This document shows, piece after piece, positions 1-8,893 of a stretch of DNA of 12,000 bases (position 1 is the first letter of the stretch; every line of letters starts with the position of its first letter). The position numbers were made by a program, and so were the translations under genes. The notes beneath the pieces were generated by a model that saw nothing but the letters and a program-made list of their open reading frames with translations, searched no databases and was not told where the DNA came from. The DNA comes from Candidatus Rifleibacteriota bacterium (GTDB lineage Bacteria > Riflebacteria > Ozemobacteria > Ozemobacterales > Ozemobacteraceae): positions 1-12,000 of the forward strand of contig JAKJFO010000124.1 of NCBI GenBank assembly GCA_022704885.1, written 5' to 3'.

Positions 1-875
1 AGTATTCTTACTTTCATCAGGCCGAACGCGCGACCTATTACATCGGTTACTGCCTGGTAAAGGTCTATGATTACCGCAACGCAATCAATGAATTCAGAAA
101 TTTCATCGCACGTTATCCTTTCAGCGAATACGTTGATGACGCCTGGTTCGTCATTGGCATGACCTACGAAAAACTCAACGACAAAGCCAGCGCAATCGCT
201 GCTTACCAGAAAGTGGTATATGAATTTCCGCAGTCGAGCTATTACGAAGAAGCCAGACAGCGCCTGACAGCACTGCAGAACGGCAGTTCGACCCCAGGTT
301 ATCCCGATTACAATCCGCCACAGCCGATTCCAGTGCCACCGAGCAATCCGGGCGGTTCGGGTCAGCTTACTGACTATGATTTGTATAATCGCGCCCACAA
401 TGAATACGTAGCCGGCAACTTCAACCGGGCCTTCACCTATTTCGACGAACTGCTCAAACGCTTTCCGGGCTCGATGTATGCAGATGATTCAGCATTCTGG
501 AAAGGTCGCATCAGATATGACGAGCGCAACTACCAGCAGGCGATAAGGCTTTTTGAAGATTTCATGCGTTTCTACCCAAATTCAGAACTGATGCCCGAAG
601 CCACCTTTACTCTGGCACATTCTCAAAAAGAATATGGCCGCATCAGTGCCGCCAACAGTCAGTATCTACGCCAGGCCGCCAACAACTTCGCCTGGTTCCA
701 GCAGAAGTACCCGACCAACAACTATGCTTCAGAAGCTCTTTTTCAGGCCGGAGAATGCTATGAAATTCTCGGTGACGATGCGACTGCTGACAATTATTTC
801 CGCCGGGCGATAGCTGTTTACCCCAATACCCCGGCTGCCATCAAGGCCAAGGAAAAGCTGGCCAAGATCTGGTAA
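1..875 (+). CDS. Tetratricopeptide-repeat protein, 5'-truncated by window edge (YbgF/BamD-like TPR type)
   Basis: The reading frame is open from base 3 with no start codon needed, so the gene begins outside the window; 290 C-terminal residues are visible. An internal Met at 159 is not the start, because the codons before it encode the same TPR pattern (YYIGYCLVKVYDYRNAI). There are two blocks of TPR helices of the 'FPxSxYxxxA' type seen in Tol-Pal YbgF and BamD-like envelope proteins: residues about 5-92 and 123-290, with recurring motifs such as RFPGSMYADDSAFW and YPTNNYASEALFQAG. Between them lies a Pro/Gly-rich linker (residues about 93-122). The family normally provides a protein-binding scaffold in the periplasm. 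A signal peptide cannot be assessed because the N-terminus is missing. The gene ends 14 bp before a strong terminator, so it is the last gene of its unit. The TPR assignment is firm; the specific YbgF role is not, since no tol or pal gene is visible. Confidence 0.85.
   Translation, partial: YSYFHQAERATYYIGYCLVKVYDYRNAINEFRNFIARYPFSEYVDDAWFVIGMTYEKLNDKASAIAAYQKVVYEFPQSSYYEEARQRLTALQNGSSTPGYPDYNPPQPIPVPPSNPGGSGQLTDYDLYNRAHNEYVAGNFNRAFTYFDELLKRFPGSMYADDSAFWKGRIRYDERNYQQAIRLFEDFMRFYPNSELMPEATFTLAHSQKEYGRISAANSQYLRQAANNFAWFQQKYPTNNYASEALFQAGECYEILGDDATADNYFRRAIAVYPNTPAAIKAKEKLAKIW
279..368 (+). other. Pro/Gly-rich interdomain linker in the TPR protein
   Basis: This stretch encodes about 30 residues rich in Pro, Gly, Ser and Asn, including PPQPIPVPPSNPGGSG. 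It separates the two TPR blocks. It reads as a flexible, unstructured hinge; this is inferred from composition only. Confidence 0.7.
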
Positions 876-889
876 ACCGATTTCATGCA

Positions 890-914
890 AAGCCCCCGAA
901 AAGGGGGCTTTTTT
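890..914 (+). terminator. Rho-independent terminator after the TPR gene
   Basis: A perfect 8-bp stem pairs AAGCCCCC (890-897) with GGGGGCTT (903-910) around a GAAAA loop. It runs straight into a T tract (909-914). It lies 14 bp after the TAA of the TPR gene and separates it from the macroglobulin gene. Confidence 0.93.
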
Positions 915-941
915 CTTGCCAGTTTTTTTTGCAGCAGCAGG

Positions 942-970
942 TTTAAATTTGCAGGCTTTAAGAGTAGAAT
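942..970 (+). promoter_or_regulatory. Candidate sigma-70-like promoter for the macroglobulin gene
   Basis: TTTAAA (942-947) and TAGAAT (965-970) are separated by 17 bp. The -10 box matches the consensus at 5 of 6 positions and the -35 box at 4 of 6. It lies after the upstream terminator, where a new promoter is expected, and would give a leader of about 80 nt. The sigma-70 consensus may not hold in this organism, so this is a tentative call. Confidence 0.35.
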
Positions 971-1059
971 GGCTAGTCTGAAAATTTGTCGATTTTCTAA
1001 ATCCGGGCCTGATAAAGCACGTTAAAGATTACACCATCAGGTATCTTATGGAGGCTTTA

Positions 1060-4000
1060 ATGAAACGTTGTTGTTACATTTCACTGCTGCTGATTTTTGC
1101 TCTGCTCTTCGCACTGCCGGCGCAGGCGCAAACCCGCGCCGATCTCTGGCAAAAGGTCGATGAGGCGAAGTCGAAAGGCCTGCCTCAGACTGCGATAGAG
1201 CATCTTAACAAGATTTATGAACAGGCGCAGAAGGAAAACCACATGGTAGATGCCGTTAAAGCATTATGCGAACGCATTGTCCAGGAAGGAACCGTCCAGG
1301 GTAACAAGCCCGAAGAACGCATAACCCGGCTCGAAACCGAGATAGCATCTGCTGATGCCAAGATTAAGCCACTGCTCAACATCGTGCTGGCAAAGTGGTA
1401 CTGGCATTATTACAACCGCAACAGCTACCGTTTCATCAATCGTTCGCGCACCGAAGGTCTTAACGAAAAAGATTTCACGACCTGGGATCTGCCAAAGCTG
1501 TTCTCGCACATCGGCAACCTTTACGAAAACGTTCTCAACGAAGAAGAAGCGCTCAAAAAGATTCCGATCTCAACCCTCAGCGGGTTTCTTGATCCAGGCA
1601 ATCAGCCCGAGAACCTGCGCTCGACCCTTTTTGACTTTTTTGCGCATGAAGCGTTGACCTTCTACATGGCTGATGCACAAAGCGCCGCCAGGCCGACTAC
1701 TGCATTCGAGATCACCGTCGATTCTCCGGCTTTTGGCGATTTTGAAGCTTTCATGAAATGGCAGCCGGAAACCCTCGACACAGATTCATGCAATCTGCGG
1801 GCGGTTAAGCTGCTGCAGCGCCTGATGAAAGCCGCTCAGGCCAGCGACAATCTCGACGCCCTGTTTGACAACGACCTGATCAGGCTCGCCTGGGTTCGCC
1901 AGGTGGCCGTTGGTGACAATATTTCGGGCACCTACATCAACCGCCTCGAAAGTTTTGCCAAGGCATATTCTTCGCACGCCTTTTCCGCAACTGCACTGGC
2001 TTATGCGGCACAGGAGCATCAGAGACTTGGCGACAATGTCAAAGCAATCGAGACGGCTGAACGTGGCAGCAGCGCGCACCCGAACAGCTATGGCGCAAGC
2101 ATCTGCAATAATCTCATCGCCAGCATCAAGGCTCGTGAAGTCAACCTGGAAACCGAACGCGTCATATTGCCCGATGGCGGGCAGGCCCGCGTCAGTTTCA
2201 AAAATATCGACAAGGTCTATTTCAGGCTGTTACCGAGAGACGCCGATGAGCTTTACAAGAAGGACAATTACTCACCTGACAGCATACAATGGGATGATTA
2301 CGCCGGCATCTTCAGGCGCAAGCCGGTAGATAAATGGAGCGTAGATGTCGACCCGGGCAAAGAATACAAGTCGTGTGAGGCGCTCGTCGACCTGCCGAAA
2401 ATGCAGCCGGGTCTTTATTATCTGGCTGCCAGCGTTAACGAAGATTTCAGCGAATCTCGGAATGCGCTGTTCATAACGCCGATAATAGTAACGAAGCTCG
2501 GCATGATAGTGCGTAAACGTGAAGGCAATCTGGAAGTCTTCATTGTCAACAACGTTTCGGGCGAACCCATGCAGGATATCAAAGTGCAGGGCTATTCGCA
2601 CGAATACGACAAGGGCTGGCGCCAGGTGCTCAGCGGCAAGACGAACAGCGACGGTATCGCCACCTTTGCTTCGAATCGCGGCAACGGTTTCTTCATCGCC
2701 GAGCATAAGGGTCATACAATTTATCGCACTACTGATTTCTATTCTTATCAGAGCAATGATTTCAGTGCTGACACGCGTGTTTATTTCTTTACCGACCGCT
2801 CCATCTATCGACCCGGTCAGACCATATATTTCAAGGGCATAGTGGCCCGCCACGATACCCGAACTGACGAATACAAGACACTTCCGGCCGGCACCAGCGT
2901 TAACGTCATGTTGCGCGACCCCAACAGCCAGGAAGTCAAAAACGAAAACTTCAAGACCAATGAGTTCGGCTCATTTTCGGGCACTTTCATTGCGCCGGCA
3001 GACCGCCTGACCGGTGTCTACACGATCTATTCAAATACCTTTCACAGCAACGCGCAGGTTCGCGTCGAAGAATACAAGCGTCCGAAGTTCAAGGTCGATA
3101 TCGACACTCCTACCCAGGCATTTCAGCTCGACAAGGTTGTGCAGCTGACTGGCCGCGCCATGGCCTATACCGGCGCCAAAATCGACGACGGCAAGGTCAA
3201 ATACCGCGTTGTCAGAGAAATTCGCTACCCGCCGTGGTGCTGGTGGTATTTCGATCCGGGCAGTTCGCAGGAAATCGCGCACGGCACAACGGGAACCGAC
3301 AAGAATGGTGAGTTCGTAATCAGTTTCACCGCACTGCCTGACCGCACGGTCAACAAGGCTGACGAGCCGGTCTTCATTTACACGGTATCTGCCGACGTAA
3401 CCGACGGAACTGGCGAAACCCGCTCAAGCAAGCAGATAGTGCGGGTTGGCTACACAGCCGTTTCGCTCGATCTTCAGGCAAATGAACTGCAGGATGCCGA
3501 TAAGTCTTTCCCGATCAATGTTCGCACAACCACTCTCGACGGCAAAGGCATCGCCGGCGCCGGCAGTTTTCTGGTATACGCGCTTAAACAACCGGCCAGA
3601 GCCTATCGCCAGAGTTATATGCGCAGCACCATAGTTGCGAAGAACGACAAATCGAACATCAGAACCTGGGAAGAAGACAAGGTAGTTTTTGAACAGAGCT
3701 TCAATACCGACATTGACGGGAATTTTGCGAGCGAACTCAAGCTGCCCGAAGGTGCCTACCGCATCAAGGCGCAGACCCGCGACCGCTACAACAACCCGGT
3801 CAATTCGGTTTTCAACTTCATGGTGATCGACAATGCCAGCGACAATTTCACCATCAATATCCCGTTCTTTTTCAGAGATGTTACTGGTTCAGTTCAGCCT
3901 GGCGACACATTCAAGGCATTCTGGGCGACCGGTTACGGCAAGGGCCCTGCCTTCATCGAAATTGAACACCGCAACAAGGTTATCAAAGCTTTCTGGACTG

Positions 4001-7000
4001 ATGTAAACAAGGGAAAAGTGCATATCAGTCTGCCGGTAACTGAGTCGCACCGCGGCGGGTTCATCGTCAGAGTCATGCAGGTCAAGGAAAACCGCGAGTA
4101 TTTCCTCGCGCATACGGTGACTGTTCCATGGACTAACAAACAGCTGCAGCTCAAGTTTGCGCACATGACCTCAAAGATGCAGCCAGCCCAGAAGGATACC
4201 TGGAAAATCGAAATCACCGGCGAACAAGCAGAAAAAAGCGCAATCGAGATGGTTGCCGCAATGTACGATGCCAGCCTCGATGCGTTTGCTCCACACAACT
4301 GGCCGGCCAATTTCCCGGTGTTTTACAACGATTACAACCGCGTTTCGCCGCAGGGGTTCAACCAGGCGCAAAGCCTTTATACATGGCGAAACGATCTTAA
4401 CAGTTACCCCGGCATAGGTTATCGCTCATATCCTCAGTTGCCATCAAACATTCAGCAGGATCTGTTCGGCTACCATTACGGCTATGAAACCAAGAGTCTG
4501 CGCATGAGCCGGGGTGCGCCGCCGATGCCTAGTGCCATGGCGCCTCAGGCAATGATGGAAAGCGAAGGCATGTCCATGGAGAAGAGCAAGAAAATGGACA
4601 TGGCCGATTCATTCGCAAGCGATGAGGAGTCCGTTGGGGGAGCAGTCCCGCAGGAAGCGAATGGCGGAGGCTCAGCAAAAGAAGAACCCGCACCAGCGCC
4701 AGATCTTGACAAGGTTTCTGCACGCAGCAATCTTAACGAGACGGCTTTTTTCCAGCCGCATCTGACTATTGACAGCGACGGCAAGGTATCGGTTGAATTC
4801 ACCATGCCGGAAGCTCTCACCACCTGGAAATTCATGGGATTCGCGCACGGCACTGCTCTGCAGGCAGGTCAGCTCATCGGTGAAACCGTTACCCAGAAAG
4901 ACCTGATGGTGCAGCCGAATCCGCCAAGATTCATGCGCGAAGGCGACAAACTTGTGTTCACCGCCAAGGTAACCAACCTTTCCGGCGACGAGCAGAAAGG
5001 CCAGATCCGCCTGAAACTGCAGGATACCATCACCGATGCCGATCGCAATGCCGAATTCAAGCTGAACAAGCCAACTCTCGAATTCAGTGTGCCGGCCGGA
5101 GAATCACGCTCATTTGGTTGGGAACTCAATGTTCCAGACACCCCGGGTGTGGTTAAATACACAGTTGTCGGTGCCACCGGTAATCTTTCGGATGGCGAAG
5201 AAGGCATGCTGCCGATACTTTCGCGACATATCTTCGTTACCGAATCATTACCTCTGCCGATAAAAGGCCCGGAAACAAAGAAGTTCACCTTCAAAAAGCT
5301 AATTGAATCGAAAAAATCGGACAGCCTCAAGCATCAGGGACTGACCGTTGAAGTCACTTCGAATCCGGCCTGGTATGCGGTTCAGGCTCTCCCCTACCTT
5401 ATCGAGTTCCCGCATGAGTGCTCGGAGCAGATCTTCAACCGCATTTATGCCAACAGCCTGGCTTCGTTCATCGCGAATTCAGACCCCAAGATCAAGCGCG
5501 TATTCGACACCTGGAAAGCCGATGCGGCCCAGGGCGGCAAAGCGCTGTTCTCGAACCTCGAAAAGAACGAACACCTCAAATCGGTCACTCTGCTCGAAAC
5601 CCCGTGGGTTCTCGATGCCAAAAGCGAAACCGAACAGAAGCACAAGATCGGCATACTGTTCGACCGCGCCCGCATCGACGCTGAACTCTCGCGTGGCAAC
5701 AAGACCCTGGCCCAGATGCAGCTTTCTGATGGTGGTTTCCCGTGGTTTCCGGGTGGCCGGGTTAACTCGTTCATCACTCTCTACATCATGACCGGTTACG
5801 GGCGCATGCGGCATCTTGGCGTCGATGTCGACGTACAGGTGGCGCTCAAGTCTCTTAACCATCTCGATAACTGGATCAACGAAGTCTATCGCGAACTGCA
5901 GCGTTATCCCGGCTGGGAAAAACGCGTTCATATCAGCCCGATAACCGCGCTTTACCTTTACGGCCGCAGCTTCTTCCTCAAGGAGCGACCGATTCCTTCA
6001 GGCAGCAAGGAAGCGGTGAACTTTTTCATCGGTCAGGCAAAGGAACACTGGCTGAAAGTCGGCTCACGACTGGCTCAGGGGCACCTGGCTATCGCACTGC
6101 AGAGATTTGGCGACAAACAGGTTCCTGCTGATATCGTAAAAAGCATCAAGGAACGCAGTGTCACCGATGAAGAACTCGGACGCTTCTGGCGTGAGAATGA
6201 GCTGTCGTTCTGGTGGTATCGTGCTGAAATCGAGACGCAGGCAGTCATGATTGAAATGTTCGCCGAAGTCGCCAATGACAAGGAAGCTGTCGAAGACTGC
6301 AAGATCTGGCTGCTCAAGCAGAAGCAGACGCAGAACTGGAAGACTACCAAGGCAACGTCTGATGCCGTCTATGCACTTCTGCTGCGTGGCACCAACCTGC
6401 TCGCATCTGACAAGCTGGTTAAGGTGCTGCTGGGCGGCGAAGAGGTCAAGCCTGAGCGCGTTGAAGCCGGCACCGGCTATTACCAGAAGATCTACGCTGC
6501 TTCAGAGGTTAAATCTGAAATGGGCAATATCGAGCTGGTAAAGGAAGACGAGGGCATTGCCTGGGGCGCCGTTCACTGGCAGTATCTCGAAGACATGAGC
6601 AAGGTAACGCCGCACGAAACTAACCTCAAGCTCAAGAAGTCGCTGTTCGTTAAAGAGAACACCGACAAGGGCCCGACCATTACGCCGGTAAAAGGTGCAT
6701 TGAAGGTCGGCGACCTGCTGGTAGTTCGCATCGAGCTGCGCACTGACCGTGACATGGAATACATTCACATGAAAGACCAGCGTGGCAGTGGCATGGAGCC
6801 GGTCAACGTGATTTCGCGCTACAAATATCAGGATGGCCTCGCCTATTATGAGGCAACCAAGGATACTGCAACGCATTTCTACATCGACTATCTGCCGAAG
6901 GGCACCTACGTGTTCGAATACGAACTGCGCGTGCAGCATCAGGGCACATACCAGAGCGGCATGGCCGAGATTCAGTGCATGTATGCGCCAGAATTCAACA

Positions 7001-7041
7001 GCCATTCAGAAAGCTTCGTGATGCAGGTCACCGACAAGTAA
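1060..7041 (+). CDS. Alpha-2-macroglobulin family protein with thioester motif (large secreted protease-trap type)
   Basis: This 1993-residue protein belongs to the bacterial alpha-2-macroglobulin family, whose members trap proteases after cleavage of a bait region and bind targets through a Cys-Gln thioester, probably in the periplasm or at the surface. The start at 1060 is preferred over the in-frame ATG at 1048 because GGAGG (1050-1054) lies 5 nt before it. The order is: signal peptide (MKRCC then a hydrophobic core, AQA|QT cleavage near residue 23, no lipobox); helical N-terminal region (about 24-360); macroglobulin domains including the MG2 motif YRPGQ at 583-587; a Met-rich low-complexity segment at 1149-1224; the NETAFFQPHL motif at 1226-1235 opening the central A2M domain; thioester CSEQ at 1454-1457; a helical thioester domain with GGFPWF at 1558-1563; and a C-terminal receptor-like domain ending in MYAPEF near residue 1975. 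The family call is firm. Length and motifs fit the long Bacteroidetes-like type rather than the roughly 1650-residue E. coli lipoprotein. It appears monocistronic, and no pbpC is adjacent. The actual targets are unknown. Confidence 0.93.
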   Translation: MKRCCYISLLLIFALLFALPAQAQTRADLWQKVDEAKSKGLPQTAIEHLNKIYEQAQKENHMVDAVKALCERIVQEGTVQGNKPEERITRLETEIASADAKIKPLLNIVLAKWYWHYYNRNSYRFINRSRTEGLNEKDFTTWDLPKLFSHIGNLYENVLNEEEALKKIPISTLSGFLDPGNQPENLRSTLFDFFAHEALTFYMADAQSAARPTTAFEITVDSPAFGDFEAFMKWQPETLDTDSCNLRAVKLLQRLMKAAQASDNLDALFDNDLIRLAWVRQVAVGDNISGTYINRLESFAKAYSSHAFSATALAYAAQEHQRLGDNVKAIETAERGSSAHPNSYGASICNNLIASIKAREVNLETERVILPDGGQARVSFKNIDKVYFRLLPRDADELYKKDNYSPDSIQWDDYAGIFRRKPVDKWSVDVDPGKEYKSCEALVDLPKMQPGLYYLAASVNEDFSESRNALFITPIIVTKLGMIVRKREGNLEVFIVNNVSGEPMQDIKVQGYSHEYDKGWRQVLSGKTNSDGIATFASNRGNGFFIAEHKGHTIYRTTDFYSYQSNDFSADTRVYFFTDRSIYRPGQTIYFKGIVARHDTRTDEYKTLPAGTSVNVMLRDPNSQEVKNENFKTNEFGSFSGTFIAPADRLTGVYTIYSNTFHSNAQVRVEEYKRPKFKVDIDTPTQAFQLDKVVQLTGRAMAYTGAKIDDGKVKYRVVREIRYPPWCWWYFDPGSSQEIAHGTTGTDKNGEFVISFTALPDRTVNKADEPVFIYTVSADVTDGTGETRSSKQIVRVGYTAVSLDLQANELQDADKSFPINVRTTTLDGKGIAGAGSFLVYALKQPARAYRQSYMRSTIVAKNDKSNIRTWEEDKVVFEQSFNTDIDGNFASELKLPEGAYRIKAQTRDRYNNPVNSVFNFMVIDNASDNFTINIPFFFRDVTGSVQPGDTFKAFWATGYGKGPAFIEIEHRNKVIKAFWTDVNKGKVHISLPVTESHRGGFIVRVMQVKENREYFLAHTVTVPWTNKQLQLKFAHMTSKMQPAQKDTWKIEITGEQAEKSAIEMVAAMYDASLDAFAPHNWPANFPVFYNDYNRVSPQGFNQAQSLYTWRNDLNSYPGIGYRSYPQLPSNIQQDLFGYHYGYETKSLRMSRGAPPMPSAMAPQAMMESEGMSMEKSKKMDMADSFASDEESVGGAVPQEANGGGSAKEEPAPAPDLDKVSARSNLNETAFFQPHLTIDSDGKVSVEFTMPEALTTWKFMGFAHGTALQAGQLIGETVTQKDLMVQPNPPRFMREGDKLVFTAKVTNLSGDEQKGQIRLKLQDTITDADRNAEFKLNKPTLEFSVPAGESRSFGWELNVPDTPGVVKYTVVGATGNLSDGEEGMLPILSRHIFVTESLPLPIKGPETKKFTFKKLIESKKSDSLKHQGLTVEVTSNPAWYAVQALPYLIEFPHECSEQIFNRIYANSLASFIANSDPKIKRVFDTWKADAAQGGKALFSNLEKNEHLKSVTLLETPWVLDAKSETEQKHKIGILFDRARIDAELSRGNKTLAQMQLSDGGFPWFPGGRVNSFITLYIMTGYGRMRHLGVDVDVQVALKSLNHLDNWINEVYRELQRYPGWEKRVHISPITALYLYGRSFFLKERPIPSGSKEAVNFFIGQAKEHWLKVGSRLAQGHLAIALQRFGDKQVPADIVKSIKERSVTDEELGRFWRENELSFWWYRAEIETQAVMIEMFAEVANDKEAVEDCKIWLLKQKQTQNWKTTKATSDAVYALLLRGTNLLASDKLVKVLLGGEEVKPERVEAGTGYYQKIYAASEVKSEMGNIELVKEDEGIAWGAVHWQYLEDMSKVTPHETNLKLKKSLFVKENTDKGPTITPVKGALKVGDLLVVRIELRTDRDMEYIHMKDQRGSGMEPVNVISRYKYQDGLAYYEATKDTATHFYIDYLPKGTYVFEYELRVQHQGTYQSGMAEIQCMYAPEFNSHSESFVMQVTDK
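4504..4731 (+). other. Met-, Ser-, Glu- and Gly-rich low-complexity segment (possible bait region) within the macroglobulin
   Basis: Residues 1149-1224 contain nine Met in the first 33 or so positions, then acidic, Gly-rich and Pro-Ala-rich stretches ending in EEPAPAPD. The segment is flanked by folded macroglobulin domains and directly precedes the NETAFF motif, the place where a protease-accessible bait loop is expected in this family. The bait role is inferred from position and disorder-like composition, not shown. Confidence 0.55.
5419..5430 (+). other. Codons of the CSEQ thioester motif
   Basis: These codons encode Cys1454-Ser-Glu-Gln1457 in the context EFPHECSEQIFNR. This matches the CxEQ motif whose Cys and Gln form the internal thioester in A2M/complement proteins. 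Both cross-linking residues are intact, so this copy is probably thioester-active rather than a degenerate paralogue. Confidence 0.85.
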
Positions 7042-7063
7042 CGACTCTCTACCGCTCAAATAA

Positions 7064-7101
7064 GCCCGGGCAAGCAGGATTGCATGCCCGGGTCTTTTTT
7101 T
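7064..7101 (+). terminator. Rho-independent terminator after the macroglobulin gene, possibly bidirectional
   Basis: CCCGGGCA (7065-7072) pairs perfectly with TGCCCGGG (7085-7092). An A/A mismatch is followed by three further pairs (7074-7076 with 7081-7083) around a GGAT loop. A run of seven T follows (7095-7101). Read on the minus strand the same stem is followed by TTATTTG, so it may also stop transcripts arriving from the convergent FnIII gene, less efficiently. Confidence 0.9.
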
Positions 7102-7198
7102 ATGCGCCGGGTGAATGAGAGAACAGGAGAATTGCCGGCAATACACGAGTTCAGCAGTGTTATGTAAACCAGATAGTGAGAGCGGAGTCTTTGGGTCG

Positions 7199-7222
7199 TC
7201 CGGTTTTGCTGGATGAACCGGA
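7199..7222 (-). other. Short hairpin just downstream of the FnIII gene stop codon
   Basis: TCCGGTT (7199-7205) pairs perfectly with AACCGGA (7216-7222) over a 10-base loop, 20 bp beyond the minus-strand stop codon. No T run follows in the minus direction, so it is not a standard intrinsic terminator. It could be a 3'-end protecting hairpin or chance. The rest of the 7102-7242 gap shows nothing I recognise. Confidence 0.3.
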
Positions 7223-7242
7223 TTTCAACAGGTTGTCGAGAT

Positions 7243-8877
7243 TTACTGCTGGTGCAGGTTTTCGAAGCGGTCGCGGTTTTCCTGATAGAGCTGCAGCATG
7301 GTTCCGTCGCTTTTTTCGAAGACTTCGGGAATCTCTTTGAATACGTCATAAGGCGACATGATCGCCATTGAAATTCTGATCATGCGGCGCAGCATGCCAT
7401 CCGGGCCATAGAAGCGCACCATCGGCAGATGCCCGGGTATCGAGAGACGACGCGACGCCGGCAGCTTTTTCCAGTTTAAATTAGGACGCTTAGCAACTTT
7501 TATTTTTGCGATATCGCTGGTAAATACGCCGATAAAGCGCACCGAGGCCATTTCGGGGGTGGCGGTAAGGAACTCAAAATACGAAGCTTCGAGTTCAAGC
7601 GCCGGCCCTTCGAGCTCGGGAGGGAAGTAAACCCAGACGAGCGGTTGCCCGCGCAATGCTTCGGGCAGCTTGTCGCTGAACTGCGAGAAAGTCGCCTTTA
7701 CCTTCGCCAAATCACCGCCGTTGCGCACTATCGCCGAAGTACTGGTATAAGTAACGACAACCGGGTTCGAATGCGCCGATTCGCCGGTGCCATTGACAGC
7801 GGCCACCGTGTAGGTAGCGGTCATTCCTGCCGTTATGTGTTCGGTTACAGTTACGTTGGTGATCGAAGAAGGCACGTTGAAGATGGCCCACTGGCCATTT
7901 TCGTAGACCTTGTAATAGGCAGCTCCGTTAGCGGCGGCCCACTGCAGCGTGCAGGAAAACGATGAAACCTCAGTCATGGCCAGAAATGGCGTCGCCGGCA
8001 GCAGTTGGATAATTACTGCTTCTGACTGCTGCGACGAACCAGAATCATTCTGTGCGGTCATGCGCAGAGAAACGGCATCTCCTGGCGGCAGGCCTTCGGC
8101 CTTGTATTCATTTACGCTTGCAGCCAGGGTGGCAACGACAGCGTCATTGATCAAAACCTGATAAGACAGGGCATTTTCGACCGGCACCCATTTAAAAGAG
8201 AACCAGTCGGCGCCAATCTGATTGTCGATGATCGAAAATATTGGTGGTGGTGGCAGCAACTGTACTGTTATGTCGGCGTAATACGACTCGCCTGTAATAT
8301 TGAATGCGGTAACCCGCAGCTTCAATATGCTGCCGGGCTGAAATCCGGTGAGCAGAACTCGGGTCTGAGTAGCGGTGAGTTCCTGTAGAAGCGTATCTGA
8401 AGCTTGATAGACGCGGTAACCGGTTGCAGTATCGACTTTTTGCCAGAACAGGCCGACAGAGGCCGAAGCGAGGTCGAATATGCCGATTTCGGCTGGCGCG
8501 GCAGGTGCCATGAGAATGCTGGTCGGGCTCGATACGCCGACGGCTGCGCCCTGGTCATAAGTCACCACCGAGAGGCTGTAGGTTCCGCCAGGTTCAAGAT
8601 GTTCTACCGTTTCCCAGGTATTTTTGGTTGAAGAGCCGTAAAGATTGTGGTTGACCTGAACCTGGTAATGCGTGCTGTCGTTGAACTGAGGGTAGAGGTT
8701 CCAGCTTAGCTTTACCGATTCAGGGCTGAGATGGGTTACCGACGGGGCCTGCGCGAAGTATTCGCCGGCCCGGACATTGTCGCCGGCTTCAAGCAATCCG
8801 ATCAGGGCTGCAATCAGCAGCATAATTATTCCTGCGCCCTGCAGCAAAGACCTCATGTAATTTTTCTTCATATTCAT
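7243..8877 (-). CDS. Exported multi-domain fibronectin type III protein with a C-terminal cysteine-less thioredoxin-like domain
   Basis: This 544-residue protein starts at ATG 8877 (MNMKKNYMRS...), with AGG 5 nt upstream; an extension to a TTG at 8904 would add a non-signal-like leader and is rejected. Residues about 10-30 form a hydrophobic segment after a Lys/Arg-containing N-terminus: a signal peptide (possible VRA|GE cleavage) or a membrane anchor. Four FnIII-like beta-sandwich units follow at about 43-122, 125-207, 210-293 and 294-379, each with the Trp (LSWN, LFWQ, FKWV, LQWA), a Tyr-x-Val strand and a late 'VTAFNITGES'-type strand. Residues about 388-520 look like a thioredoxin fold: strand LVWVYF, a helix, strand VRFIGVF, then HLPMVRFYGPDG, which resembles the cis-Pro strand and turn. 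The expected CxxC position has no cysteine, and the whole protein has one Cys (309). It is probably an extracytoplasmic binding protein. FnIII is well supported; the thioredoxin-like call is inference. It is convergent with the macroglobulin gene and divergent from 9048. Confidence 0.8.
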   Translation of the reverse strand: MNMKKNYMRSLLQGAGIIMLLIAALIGLLEAGDNVRAGEYFAQAPSVTHLSPESVKLSWNLYPQFNDSTHYQVQVNHNLYGSSTKNTWETVEHLEPGGTYSLSVVTYDQGAAVGVSSPTSILMAPAAPAEIGIFDLASASVGLFWQKVDTATGYRVYQASDTLLQELTATQTRVLLTGFQPGSILKLRVTAFNITGESYYADITVQLLPPPPIFSIIDNQIGADWFSFKWVPVENALSYQVLINDAVVATLAASVNEYKAEGLPPGDAVSLRMTAQNDSGSSQQSEAVIIQLLPATPFLAMTEVSSFSCTLQWAAANGAAYYKVYENGQWAIFNVPSSITNVTVTEHITAGMTATYTVAAVNGTGESAHSNPVVVTYTSTSAIVRNGGDLAKVKATFSQFSDKLPEALRGQPLVWVYFPPELEGPALELEASYFEFLTATPEMASVRFIGVFTSDIAKIKVAKRPNLNWKKLPASRRLSIPGHLPMVRFYGPDGMLRRMIRISMAIMSPYDVFKEIPEVFEKSDGTMLQLYQENRDRFENLHQQ

Positions 8878-8893
8878 ACCAACCTGTGTACAT

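Noticed and set aside
1048..1059. Upstream in-frame ATG of the macroglobulin gene
   Set aside because: The GGAGG ribosome site overlaps this ATG (1050-1054) and is correctly spaced for the ATG at 1060, which also gives a cleaner signal peptide.
2272..2853. 193-codon minus-strand open frame inside the macroglobulin gene
   Set aside because: It lies wholly inside a strongly supported coding sequence, has no family resemblance or ribosome site, and is typical of antisense shadows in this base composition.
5348..5791. 147-codon plus-strand frame overlapping the thioester region
   Set aside because: It is an out-of-frame, Arg/Ser-rich translation of the macroglobulin coding sequence, with no independent start signal.
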